A DNA stretch of 14,195 bases. It comes from Phoronis pallida (Eukaryota; Phoronida; Phoronidae). The stretch is taken from contig JAOXYC010091113.1 in NCBI GenBank assembly GCA_028565715.1, positions 1 through 14,195 of the forward strand. The letters run 5' to 3'. Made by a program: the position numbers and the translations under genes. Shown here one piece after another: positions 9,901-14,011 of this stretch. The notes under the pieces were generated by a model, which was not told the DNA's origin, did no database searches, and worked only from the letters and a program-made list of their open reading frames with translations. Position 1 is the stretch's first letter; each line of letters opens with the position of its first letter.

Positions 9901-12900
9901 ACGTCAACTACTTGTGTTTTGGGCAGGTTGGTACTGACATGCAAATTTGTATGACCCGAGTCTGTCATTGATTTACAAGACTTTTGAATCAATGACAGAC
10001 TTGGTTGATTTAAACTTTTTATTCATTTAAAGTTGGGTTTGGGGAAATGTTAACAAACATGCAAAACTGTTTTGAACAGTTATTTTCAATTTATAATTTA
10101 CCGTATTATCGCACCTTTAGGCATGAACACATATGAAAACTGCTTAGAAAGTCACTTAAAATGCCTAGAGCTGTGTGAAATGTAACAAGTTTTACCATAT
10201 GCCTTTTTTATCATGATCTCAGACTAGTTAAACACAGGTTATTACTTCTACCAATTTATCTTTAGTTGACATTTGCCAGCTTGTTTAAGAAAAAGATTTC
10301 CCTAATGACAACTCATTTGAGATCCTATATTTCCTCCCAGTTCATGTCTTAAGTCTCTTGCAGTCAAGATTGAAATTATAATCTAGGTACATCGCACTAT
10401 TCCCGATCACATCACTTGACCTAATTAAGTAAATCTGAAAAAAATTTCATGACTTGACTGGGACTTAAACCCATGACCCCCAGCTTACAGTGCTGGTGTT
10501 CTGGCCACTGAGCTGCCAAGTCACCCTGTCAACGCATGATCATCTTTTCAGACATGGCATTTTCATCCATATATAATCATGTGTTGTGCACTAAAGATAA
10601 TTAAAAATCAGTATAACTTTTTGTGCAGAAATGAAGAGTCTGACATTCGAATCAATTTGCCTGATGTTTACGACGAACATTGCAGACTGGATGTCAACAA
10701 AAAAGGACAGGTAAGGAACAAAAATATAATGTGGGTGCATACAGTCTTCAGCTGCATTGGTTGGTAGATTGGTCTGTAATGGTAGTTTCATTTATGTTAT
10801 AGGGGGGAAACAAAGAACAGTCACTTCACAATGGCATTTTATTGGAAAAAATATGCTCAGAGTTGGGGTCTCTTCGTTTCTTTCAAATTCTGTGCCAGAA
10901 AACAAATTGTAATATAGGTTAAGAATTTGATCATTATAACACGATAATGTGGAGGAGTTATTTGAAAAATTTGGATAAAAAACTGCACGCTCGCTCTTAT
11001 GAAGTTTGACCTAGATGCGGTTTTCCTGTCACATAGCTAGTGAGATCCAGTGGCCATCTTCGGCTTCTTTTTTGTGCAACCATGTTATCTGCCCGAGAGT
11101 CCCCATTCAATGGTATTTGAAGTAAATTTTTTTTTCAGGTGTTTTTGACCAGCGAGTTCAGTGGCGTGATTCACCCCACTTTGCTGAATGGTCAACCTCT
11201 TCAGGACATAGTCCTTCTGCATCATAACGATGTATTGACCATTGCCAAAAGGGTTTTTCGCTTTGAGTACCTGCACAATGTTGACGATGTTGTTAGTGAT
11301 GCCTCCAAAGAGCTCGGTGGTGAGGATGTAGTGTTTCTTGATGACCAGAAAGGGTATGTTGATTTTCTTTTAATGTCATGTCATTCTTAATATTATTTTA
11401 GCTAATTAAAGGTGGGTTTATACCTATTGCGGCAGTGGCAACGACAGCGTTTTTGAGCTTTTAAATATAATGCATTGAGGGGTTTATACCAGATGCGGCA
11501 TCGACCATGCCAAAATTTTAGTCGTGCGACAAAACGAGTAGATAACTTCCAAAGTGATTTTTCAGAAAAGTGGCGCGGCATATTTGTTTTAGCCAATTAG
11601 AGTATGTACACGAGATGTCTGCTGTGTGACCTGAACCAAAATCTAAAATAATAAATAGGGTGAGCTCAAAGCTAGGCAATTGGGACAATACACCCATGCA
11701 TTGTATTAGACATGCCGTTCCAAACGTGTTAAAAATCTAATCCAAACTCGTCAACGTAATGCAGACGGAAAAAACAACGCAGGAAGGTTATTTAAACTTC
11801 AAGCATCTGATGGACTATGAGTCTATTTGGAAACTATCACGTGACCATGAAATATGATTCGGAAGCTACGGGGCTTATTTGTGTCAAAATAAGTACACAA
11901 ACGTGACAAAATAGTATACAAAAACATACAAACTTCAAATTTGGTTTTTATTACTAGGAATTACAAAAATGCAAGAAATTTCTTACTATTGTCGGCCACG
12001 TGTGCGGTCCATTACCCGGGTACACTGTCGATCGTCTGTTATGGTTGCTAGGTAGACAAAAATCGCATGCGCAGTAAGCTTTTTGGCCTGTCTTGAGACT
12101 ATAATTCGGTCGATTATCTAAATTGTGAGAGTAATTGACAAAATATCTTAAACTTTTCTTATCTTAGAATCTTTATTTTAATCACCAGTATTCAACTTTT
12201 AAGCTATATACTTTAAGGAGGGTTTAAAAAACAAAGATATTGTCCACTCTTTGTGAGAGCCGTTCCAAGCAAATAGGAGAGTTGGAGACTACGTCACCGG
12301 ATGAATAACGCCGGTCACATGACTTTCGTACCCTATTGGGAAAAATGCCTAGTTTATTGCCAGATTCTCAAATTCTCATGTTAATTTCAGAATTTTTGTT
12401 ATTCGTGAACCTGTTGAAAACGCATTGGCCACTAGTCCTACAGTGGCCACTATTCCTAGTGGTGAGTATTTTTATACATTTATGGACCGATTTCGAACAA
12501 AAAACATGCGCACTTTCAGTGCCCTTACATTTCAAAAAGTGCGCATCATTTTCAGAGAGCAGGGGCACTTCTCCCCTAGGTTTCAAAATCCTTCCCAATC
12601 ACTGCTGCAACCATTATCTTTTTTACAAATAACGATCAGCGCCACCTGGGACAAATGGCGCAATCTGCCGTCTAGTCAATATTACTTTCAATATTGACTG
12701 TTCAATATTACTTGCGCTGTTTGTCATGCCCGAACCGCATTATCACGTTATAAAAAGTATAAAGGAAGTGATTAGAACATGTTTTAGCCAATCGGAGGAA
12801 AGAAGTATCAGTGGTCGTATAGTTAAACACAATATTTATGTAACGTGGTCTTTAGGTTGATTAACTTATCAGAAGAAAGAAAATGACAAATAAGGTCTTT

Positions 12901-13965
12901 AGAGATAGTTTCATTATTGAATAGCAGGTAAAACTTTTTATTAATTACAGATATAAGTATATACGACTGGCCGGAGTCATCTGAACTAGATGAAGAATGT
13001 TTTTATCTGCGACGGGACAAAGATGCAGATTACATACCACCATCAGGTAAATGCAATGGGTGCATATTGCAGTCATCTGCCATAATAGATCTTTCCATGA
13101 CCTCTAAACTGAGCATGGGTGCATATCGCGTATGTGCTGCATCCCGCGTTGATACCGTGTATATTTTATCACTGTTTTTTCAGCCAAACCAAAGAGGATA
13201 AAAGCAGACAGTTCTGATGAAGATGCTGGGTTATCAGAAGAAGAAGAAGTCAAACCCAAACGTAAAGCAATGAGGCAGAAAGAACCTGCCGATCAAGTTA
13301 CTCCATCATGCCCAGGAAGACAAGCTTCCCAAAACAAACCAACCTATAGTATGTGTTTGATGGTTATATTGGAACAAATATTTCAGTTTGATTCACCCTT
13401 AACAAATATGAGCGTGACTCTTCACCAGTATGAAAAACTAACCCTACTAAGCAAGAGGGAAAATGCTGTATCATTTTGTGTTTTTAACAATTTTTGCCTC
13501 AAAGAAGGACTGCTTCCAATTTATTTAAAACATAATGTGTGGGTGCATTAAGTGACAGGCTGCGGCTTTTTTTTATTCAATGCATATCCACTTCTGAAGA
13601 TGCTACAAGTATAATATATTGACTTGTCGTCTTCAATAGAAATTTGGCATCTTTGTTTTTGTATTGAATTTTCAACTGTCCACTTCGTAGTTGACTTCTG
13701 TATACTTTTTTTTTACTGTAAAAAGCTTTATCATTGTTCGACAAGCAATGCCATGGGATCATATCAATTGCGTAGCTCTTGTTTTAAATGCAGTGACTGA
13801 AGCTACATCTCAGAATTGAATCATAGAATACACTGTTTCATCTTATATTTTAACTCCTCTTGTTTAGCCACTTCCCAGGATGATGAAAAACACACAGAGG
13901 CAAGTAGCACTGAAGAGAATGATATGGTAACTGAGGAACTTTCATCTACATGTGCACATCCCAAG
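830..13965 (+). CDS. Predicted fusion gene: Tudor/PWWP-like + talin rod + Ki-67-type FHA (17 coding exons, 3' partial)
   Basis: Coding exons: 830-909, 1727-1752, 2519-2623, 2727-2838, 4141-4202, 4977-5056, 5987-6106, 6391-6725, 7595-7757, 8396-8473, 9829-9926, 10629-10710, 11139-11353, 12391-12461, 12951-13046, 13184-13348, 13868-13965. Every junction is GT/AG and phase-matched, giving 662 codons without a stop. Domain order: basic N-terminus (1-45), Tudor/PWWP-like barrel (71-122), talin mid-rod homology (140-383), FHA (394-491), acidic and lysine-rich tail with KPKR and KPKRK clusters (575-607). The last exon ends in a donor, so the gene continues beyond the window. A nuclear, chromatin-linked role is inferred from the outer domains. 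The helical talin block could act as a spacer or protein-binding bundle. The alternative is separate Tudor, talin-fragment and FHA transcripts, but there is no stop after the talin block and no usable ATG before the FHA exon. Confidence 0.65.
1551..1601. repeat. Low-complexity tract: poly-C, TTCTG and GGATA repeats
   Basis: Eleven Cs (1552-1562) are followed by about four TTCTG pentamers (1564-1582) and a short TAGGA repeat (1587-1601), all inside the intron 910-1726. The rest of that intron shows nothing recognisable. Confidence 0.75.
1727..1752 (+). CDS. Coding exon 2: 26-nt microexon
   Basis: The acceptor TTTTCTTTCAG ends at 1726 and the donor GTGAGT starts at 1753. It encodes only the end of one Arg codon, LCTKVLYK, and the first base of a Glu codon. 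Phase fits both neighbours (2 in, 1 out). The only support is the strong splice sites and the phase match, so it is the weakest exon of the chain. Without it, exon 1 (two bases over) would join exon 3 (which needs one base) out of frame. Confidence 0.5.
1803..1843. repeat. Short direct repeat and near-perfect palindrome
   Basis: TTACTTGGAGAAATTT occurs twice in a row (1803 and 1817). The second copy forms a perfect 12-bp inverted repeat (1818-1829 with 1832-1843) with a 2-nt centre. It may be a cruciform or a scar of a small element. It lies in the intron 1753-2518. Confidence 0.8.
2050..2210. mobile_element. MITE-like foldback element
   Basis: About 160 bp folds back on itself. A perfect 25-bp inner inverted repeat (2088-2112 with 2146-2170) is bracketed by imperfect outer termini, GGGGCCGGTTTCATAAAAC at the left and the complement of ATAAAACTGAGCCC at the right. 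The CCGGTTTCATAAA-type end is familiar from small non-autonomous DNA elements of marine invertebrates. There is no coding capacity. I cannot identify a clear target-site duplication, so the superfamily is open. Confidence 0.75.
2519..2623 (+). CDS. Coding exon 3: linker before the Tudor/PWWP-like barrel
   Basis: The acceptor CCTTGGTAG ends at 2518 and the donor CAG/GTAATT is at 2624. It encodes about 35 residues starting ERDKQGKVFCPEKQ, hydrophilic with a possible short helix ARLRSAEL. It runs directly into the barrel exon 103 bp downstream. I recognise no domain in it. Phase (1 in, 1 out) agrees with both neighbours. The intron after it is the shortest in the gene. Confidence 0.7.
2727..2838 (+). 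CDS. Coding exon 4: Tudor/PWWP-like barrel, main part
   Basis: It encodes residues 71-108, with EGDSVAVRW, NLWWPGYVV and FKIGFWTEN. The pattern G-D-x-V-x-V-R-W, then W-W-P-G-x-V, then a basic turn and an aromatic strand, is that of Royal-family barrels: the W-W-P core is the PWWP signature with Leu for the first Pro, and the spacing also fits a Tudor fold. Such domains bind methylated lysine or arginine on histones, or DNA. The aromatic residues W79, W83, W84, F102 and W103 could supply a cage. Whether PWWP or Tudor is the better name cannot be settled by eye. The donor is GTGAGT at 2839. Confidence 0.85.
2945..2976 (+). repeat. Interspersed repeat copy (shared with 6777-6808)
   Basis: AAAATCGCCAAATTCTAAAT and the following ACGCACTTTGCA match 6776-6808 almost base for base. 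Both copies sit roughly 50-110 bp after a splice donor, in the introns following exon 4 and exon 8. They probably belong to a dispersed element whose ends I cannot define. Confidence 0.65.
3033..3106 (-). tRNA. tRNA-like sequence, probably tRNA-derived SINE or pseudogene
   Basis: The reverse strand folds as a cloverleaf: acceptor GTCTCGG/TCGAGAC, D-stem GCTT/GAGC, anticodon stem CCAGA/TCTGG with loop CTAGAAT (anticodon AGA if real), and T-arm ACGAG-TTTGATT-CTCGT. AGA would read a serine codon, but the variable loop is short, unlike true serine tRNAs, and there is one extra base after the T-arm. A decayed or SINE-borne tRNA is more likely than a working gene. It lies antisense in the intron 2839-4140. 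Confidence 0.45.
3231..3490 (+). repeat. GGGCGCATAT-flanked repeat, copy 1 (intact short form)
   Basis: The motif GTGGGCGCATAT occurs at both ends, in the same orientation (3235 and 3458). The left end continues TGTAGTCATCTGCGG; the right end continues CTTTAGCGTAGCTCTAGTTTC. Between them is one core unit with TTTCCGCTCATTATCTTGAG, CCTGGCATGGAG and CCCCCTGGTGGCA. The same core is tandemly amplified at 8853-9820, and fragments recur near 10729, 13056 and 13541. No protein is encoded. It is a non-autonomous interspersed repeat of unknown class. Confidence 0.75.
3491..4140. other. Intron sequence, no recognisable feature
   Basis: AT-rich sequence ends in the acceptor AAACTTTCAG at 4131-4140. I see no exon, RNA gene or repeat that I can support; short open frames on both strands show no family resemblance. 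Confidence 0.5.
4141..4202 (+). CDS. Coding exon 5: end of the Tudor/PWWP-like barrel
   Basis: It encodes I-MTVSQTKIKTLSDN-LLKETR. The V-x-x-x-x-I-x-x-L-x-D ending is the usual last strand of a Tudor-type barrel, which follows on from exon 4 across a phase-2 intron. The acceptor is a good pyrimidine tract with CAG at 4140. The donor is GTAGTA at 4203, weaker than consensus. It ends with one base over, and exon 6 supplies the two bases that complete a Glu codon. Confidence 0.75.
4203..4976. other. Intron between barrel and talin block; only a small hairpin seen
   Basis: AT-rich intron. The only structure I can point to is a perfect 9-bp inverted repeat ATAAGGTCT/AGACCTTAT (4853-4861 with 4868-4876, 6-nt loop). 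No stop-containing exon, poly-A signal context or promoter-like CpG patch marks an obvious gene end here. Confidence 0.5.
4977..5056 (+). CDS. Coding exon 6: start of the talin-rod homology
   Basis: It encodes EKLCTSSSTDGQLLNQYDAECAM up to AAGK (split here only for description). QYDAEC-x-A-A matches the talin helix that precedes the N-N-C-V-N-C-L-P-G-Q motif in vertebrate talins. The first ten residues are low-complexity Ser/Thr and look like a linker joining the Tudor/PWWP-like module. Acceptor CTGTTTCAG ends at 4976; the donor is GTATTA at 5057. Phase 1 in, phase 0 out. Confidence 0.85.
5057..5986. other. Intron inside the talin block, no recognisable feature
   Basis: AT-rich, with several A- or T-runs and stop-dense frames on both strands. 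I see no repeat with a second copy in the window, no RNA gene and no exon. Confidence 0.55.
5987..6106 (+). CDS. Coding exon 7: talin-rod helix with NNCVNCLPGQ motif
   Basis: Forty residues, in phase 0 at both ends. VAEGVSHALNNCVNCLPGQ is almost identical to the matching talin segment of vertebrates, including both cysteines and the P-G-Q turn, followed by D-V-D and an amphipathic helix. Talin links integrins to actin, and its rod is a string of helical bundles. From memory this piece lies at the start of rod domain R5, about human residue 1000. Splice sites CAACAG (5981-5986) and GTAAAG (6107) are good. Confidence 0.95.
6391..6725 (+). CDS. Coding exon 8: core of the talin-rod bundle
   Basis: The longest exon, 111 codons plus two bases. 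It carries three or four amphipathic helices. Landmarks shared with talins are ALDLNQSV, F-I-D-E-G-L-x-M-A-G and SSKLLVAAKSMLADPSAPN. The last is the most conserved part and corresponds, as far as I recall, to one of the described vinculin-binding helices of R5. Helix spacing and loop lengths match talin with no obvious insertion or deletion. Acceptor TTATTTTCAG ends at 6390; donor GTGAGT is at 6726. Confidence 0.97.
6777..6808 (+). repeat. Interspersed repeat copy (shared with 2945-2976)
   Basis: CAAAATCGCCAAATCTAAAT followed by TATGCACTTTGCA repeats the sequence at 2945-2976. It lies 50 bp after the exon 8 donor. Confidence 0.65.
7440..7550 (+). repeat. tRNA-derived SINE-like sequence
   Basis: A perfect A-box TGGCCTAATGG (7457-7467) and a B-box-like GTTCGAGCT (7502-7510) have tRNA spacing. 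They are followed by CACTTGTGTTTCTGGACAAA and ACTTAACC, a post-tRNA body like that of SINEs in marine invertebrates (there usually GGGCAAGACACTTAACC). It lies sense to the gene, ending about 45 bp before the exon 9 acceptor. The rest of the intron 6726-7594 shows nothing I recognise. Confidence 0.6.
7595..7757 (+). CDS. Coding exon 9: talin-rod helices with APGQLECD motif
   Basis: It encodes RGVTESISHLTNVCMTTAPGQ and then LECDPAQQNQ, ending in SYFESQLACENLTSS. A-x-V-T-x-S-I-x-x-L, C-x-x-x-A-P-G-Q-x-E-C-D and S-Y-F are all in the same order in vertebrate talins. The first codon is split with exon 8 (AG/A, Arg), as expected for one continuous transcript. Acceptor AATTTCAG ends at 7594; donor CAG/GTAGGC is at 7758. 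Confidence 0.93.
8160..8255 (+). pseudogene. Remnant of a Tc1/mariner-type transposase helix-turn-helix
   Basis: A short frame (8160-8255, ending TAA) reads MIQAELAQSLDIHQSVVSRL-KKHF. The pattern Q-A-E-L-A-x-x-L-x-I-H-x-S-V-V-S-R-L-x-x-x-F is the DNA-binding helix-turn-helix at the N-terminus of Tc1-like transposases. Upstream in-frame sequence has decayed and nothing of the catalytic DDE/D domain follows. It is a dead fragment inside the intron between talin exons 9 and 10 (7758-8395). Confidence 0.6.
8396..8473 (+). CDS. Coding exon 10: last talin-like exon
   Basis: Twenty-six codons in phase 0: SDEAKQFELGERGELEALCG, then a Ser/Gln-rich end SSSTQQ. It aligns to the talin stretch that follows S-Y-F and ends A-L-C-G. 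Talin homology stops here, in the middle of what would be the next helix, and the following exon is FHA. No stop codon lies at the end, and the donor CAG/GTATGC at 8474 is good. Confidence 0.82.
8493..8610. repeat. Imperfect 62-bp tandem duplication
   Basis: TGAATTTAGATTTTCAAAAA (8493) is repeated as TAAATTTAGGTTTCAAAAAG (8555). Both are followed by AGAATAAACGTTGTTTTGG or close variants and an A-run. Two copies with a 62-bp period lie just after the exon 10 donor. Confidence 0.8.
8853..9820 (+). repeat. GGGCGCATAT-flanked repeat, copy 2: expanded tandem form
   Basis: The left end GTTGGTGCATAT...GTCATCTACGG (8855) and right end GAGCGCATATCTTTAGCATA (9790) match the two ends of the 3231-3490 element. 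The core unit between them is repeated about five times (period about 110-140 bp, degenerate). The landmark CCTGGTGGCAG or CCTGGTGACAG is at about 9107, 9377 (one base off), 9513 and 9628, and GGTTTCCGCTCATTATCTTG-like blocks recur. Its final bases, GCTCTTGTTTC, run straight into the pyrimidine tract of the exon 11 acceptor. Open frames here on either strand are not genes. Confidence 0.75.
9160..9281. mobile_element. Small TA-flanked MITE nested in the tandem repeat
   Basis: The element 9162-9279 has inverted ends CAGTAGACTGCA (9162-9173) and TGCAGTCTACTG (9268-9279) and is bounded by TA on both sides (9160-9161, 9280-9281). It interrupts the core unit GCTCATTATCTTGAGAA, whose uninterrupted form is seen in other copies (3296-3312, 8908-8924). 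TA duplication and CAGTAGAC-type ends suggest a pogo/Tc1-mariner relative. The extra CAGTAG at 9154-9159, itself between two TAs, resembles a footprint of an earlier excision. Confidence 0.75.
9829..9926 (+). CDS. Coding exon 11: FHA domain, N-terminal part
   Basis: It encodes RSLRIFGEIIVVKMNGLDGP then RFPMTSTTCVLGR. FHA domains bind phospho-threonine peptides. The strand pattern I-I-V-V-K-x-N-G-x-D-G-P-x-F-P-(x)6-C-x-L-G-R is very close to the first part of the Ki-67 FHA domain, including the L-G-R that carries the phosphate-contacting Arg. There is no usable start: the in-frame sequence before it meets a TAG at 9808, inside the repeat, so the exon must be spliced from upstream. Acceptor TTTCTTTTGCAG ends at 9828; the donor is GTTGGT, rather weak. 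Confidence 0.9.
9959..10001. repeat. Perfect 15-bp inverted repeat just after the exon 11 donor
   Basis: AGTCTGTCATTGATT (9959-9973) and its exact complement (9987-10001) enclose a 13-nt loop, about 30 nt downstream of the donor at 9927. In RNA this would be a strong hairpin near a weak splice donor. Confidence 0.8.
10002..10449. other. Intron sequence, no recognisable feature
   Basis: AT-rich part of the intron between FHA exons 11 and 12. I can support no exon or repeat in it. Confidence 0.5.
10450..10522 (-). tRNA. tRNA-like sequence, probably SINE or pseudogene
   Basis: The reverse strand gives acceptor GACTTGG/TCAAGTC, A-box-like AGCTCAGTGG, and anticodon stem CCAGC/GCTGG with loop ACTGTAA (TGT if real, but C instead of U before the anticodon). 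The T-arm has one mismatch (ATGGG/CCCAG). The D-stem is also mismatched. The fold is clear but the key positions have decayed. It lies antisense in the intron before exon 12, as the tRNA-like at 3033-3106 does in intron 4. Confidence 0.4.
10629..10710 (+). CDS. Coding exon 12: FHA domain, middle part
   Basis: The first base completes the Arg of L-G-R. It then encodes NEESDIRINLPDVYDEHCRL and DVNKKGQ. D-I-R-I-x-L-P-x-V-x-x-x-H-C matches Ki-67-type FHA domains residue for residue, except that the conserved Ser of S-x-x-H is Tyr (Y434-D-E-H437). Acceptor TTTTTGTGCAG ends at 10628; donor CAG/GTAAGG is at 10711. Confidence 0.92.
10727..10760 (+). repeat. GGGCGCATAT-family fragment (left end only)
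   Basis: TGTGGGTGCATACAGTCTTC and AGCTGCATTGG resemble the left end of the 3231-3490 element (GTGGGCGCATATTGTAGTCATCTGCGG), in the same orientation, 17 bp after the exon 12 donor. No right end is seen nearby. Confidence 0.5.
10761..11138. other. Intron sequence, no recognisable feature
   Basis: Intron between FHA exons 12 and 13, ending in a T-rich acceptor. Nothing supported. Confidence 0.5.
11139..11353 (+). CDS. Coding exon 13: FHA domain end and acidic linker
   Basis: It encodes VFLTSEFSGVIHPTLLNGQ, then PLQDIVLLHHNDVLTIAKR and VFRFEY, which finish the FHA fold. N464-G465 is the conserved N-G; L-x-H-x-D-V-L-T-I and R-x-F-R-F-E are classic last strands, as in Ki-67. After the domain comes an acidic stretch with DDVV, GGEDVVFLDD. 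The exon has 71 codons plus two bases and joins exon 14 as GG/A (Gly). Acceptor T-run CAG ends at 11138; donor GTATGT is at 11354. Confidence 0.92.
11354..12390. other. Intron 13: repeated GGTTTATACC motif and a GC-rich promoter-like patch
   Basis: GGTTTATACCTATTGCGGCA (11413) recurs as GGTTTATACCAGATGCGGCA (11481), suggesting an old duplication or element end. Around 11997-12073 lie an E-box (CCACGTGT), an X-box-like GTTGCTAGGTAGAC (12044-12057) and an NRF1-like CGCATGCGCA (12064-12073), denser in CpG than the rest of the intron. No coding exon is seen. Confidence 0.4.
12391..12461 (+). CDS. Coding exon 14: linker after the FHA domain
   Basis: Twenty-three codons plus split ends: IFVIREPVENALATSPT, VATIPS. 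It contains S-P and T/S-rich positions that could be phosphorylated, as in the disordered tails of FHA proteins. There is no domain. Support comes from the acceptor TTAATTTCAG (12390), the donor GTGAGT (12462) and phase agreement on both sides (2 in, 1 out). Confidence 0.68.
12506..12546. repeat. 11-bp inverted repeat in intron 14
   Basis: ATGCGCACTTT (12506-12516) pairs perfectly with AAAGTGCGCAT (12536-12546) over a 19-nt loop. A second, 10-bp inverted repeat AGTCAATATT/AATATTGACT lies at 12674-12699. The rest of the intron 12462-12950 shows nothing recognised. Confidence 0.7.
12951..13046 (+). CDS. Coding exon 15: acidic linker
   Basis: It encodes D-ISIYDWPESSELDEECFYL then RRDKDADYIPPS. 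It is acidic first, then has a basic-acidic R-R-D-K-D-A-D-Y-I-P-P turn common in nuclear disordered regions. Acceptor ATTAATTACAG ends at 12950; donor CAG/GTAAAT is at 13047. Phase 1 in, 1 out. I recognise no family. Confidence 0.78.
13056..13136 (+). repeat. GGGCGCATAT-family short copy filling intron 15
   Basis: GGGTGCATATTGCAGTCATC (13058) matches the left end, and GGGTGCATATCGCGTA (13116) starts a second copy of the flanking motif. The core unit is missing, so this looks like a deleted copy with both ends close together. It makes up most of the 137-bp intron between exons 15 and 16. Confidence 0.55.
13184..13348 (+). CDS. Coding exon 16: nuclear-localisation-like and CK2-like tail
   Basis: It encodes AKPKRIKADSSDEDAG, then LSEEEEVKPKRKAMRQKEP and a Pro/Gln-rich end. 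Two basic clusters (KPKR at 577-579 with preceding Lys, and KPKRK at 598-602) flank an acidic patch with S-S-D-E-D and S-E-E-E-E, which are typical casein kinase 2 sites. This fits a nuclear protein. Acceptor TTTTTTCAG ends at 13183; donor GTATGT is at 13349, leaving one base that forms Thr with exon 17. Confidence 0.8.
13541..13785 (+). repeat. GGGCGCATAT-family copy with an unrelated core
   Basis: Left end TGTGGGTGCATTAAGTGACAG and right end TCATATCAATTGCGTAGCTC, then TTGTTTT, match the ends of the 3231-3490 element (the right end there reads GCGTAGCTCTAGTTTC). The 200 bp between do not resemble the core unit. Either it has diverged, or two different elements share the same ends. Confidence 0.5.
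13868..13965 (+). CDS. Coding exon 17: acidic Ser/Thr-rich tail, last exon in view
   Basis: It encodes T-SQDDEKHTEASSTEENDM then VTEELSSTCAHPK. It is strongly acidic with many S/T-x-x-E/D sites and an S-Q. Acceptor CTTGTTTAG ends at 13867; donor AAG/GTAAGT at 13966 is a consensus site, so the reading frame continues to the right of the window. No stop codon has been reached. Confidence 0.75.
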
Positions 13966-14011
13966 GTAAGTCTAATACCAATAAAGTTTGTTCTAAGACT
14001 TATGAAATGAT

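Noticed and set aside
9829-11353. FHA part as an independent gene starting at exon 11
   Set aside because: No in-frame ATG lies before the conserved first strand. The only Met (M401) is inside that strand, and a TAG lies at 9808. An upstream alternative start exon cannot be excluded but none is visible.
13270-13551. Open frame 13270-13551 as a separate small gene
   Set aside because: Its first part is exon 16 in the same frame; the rest is read-through into the intron past the donor at 13349.
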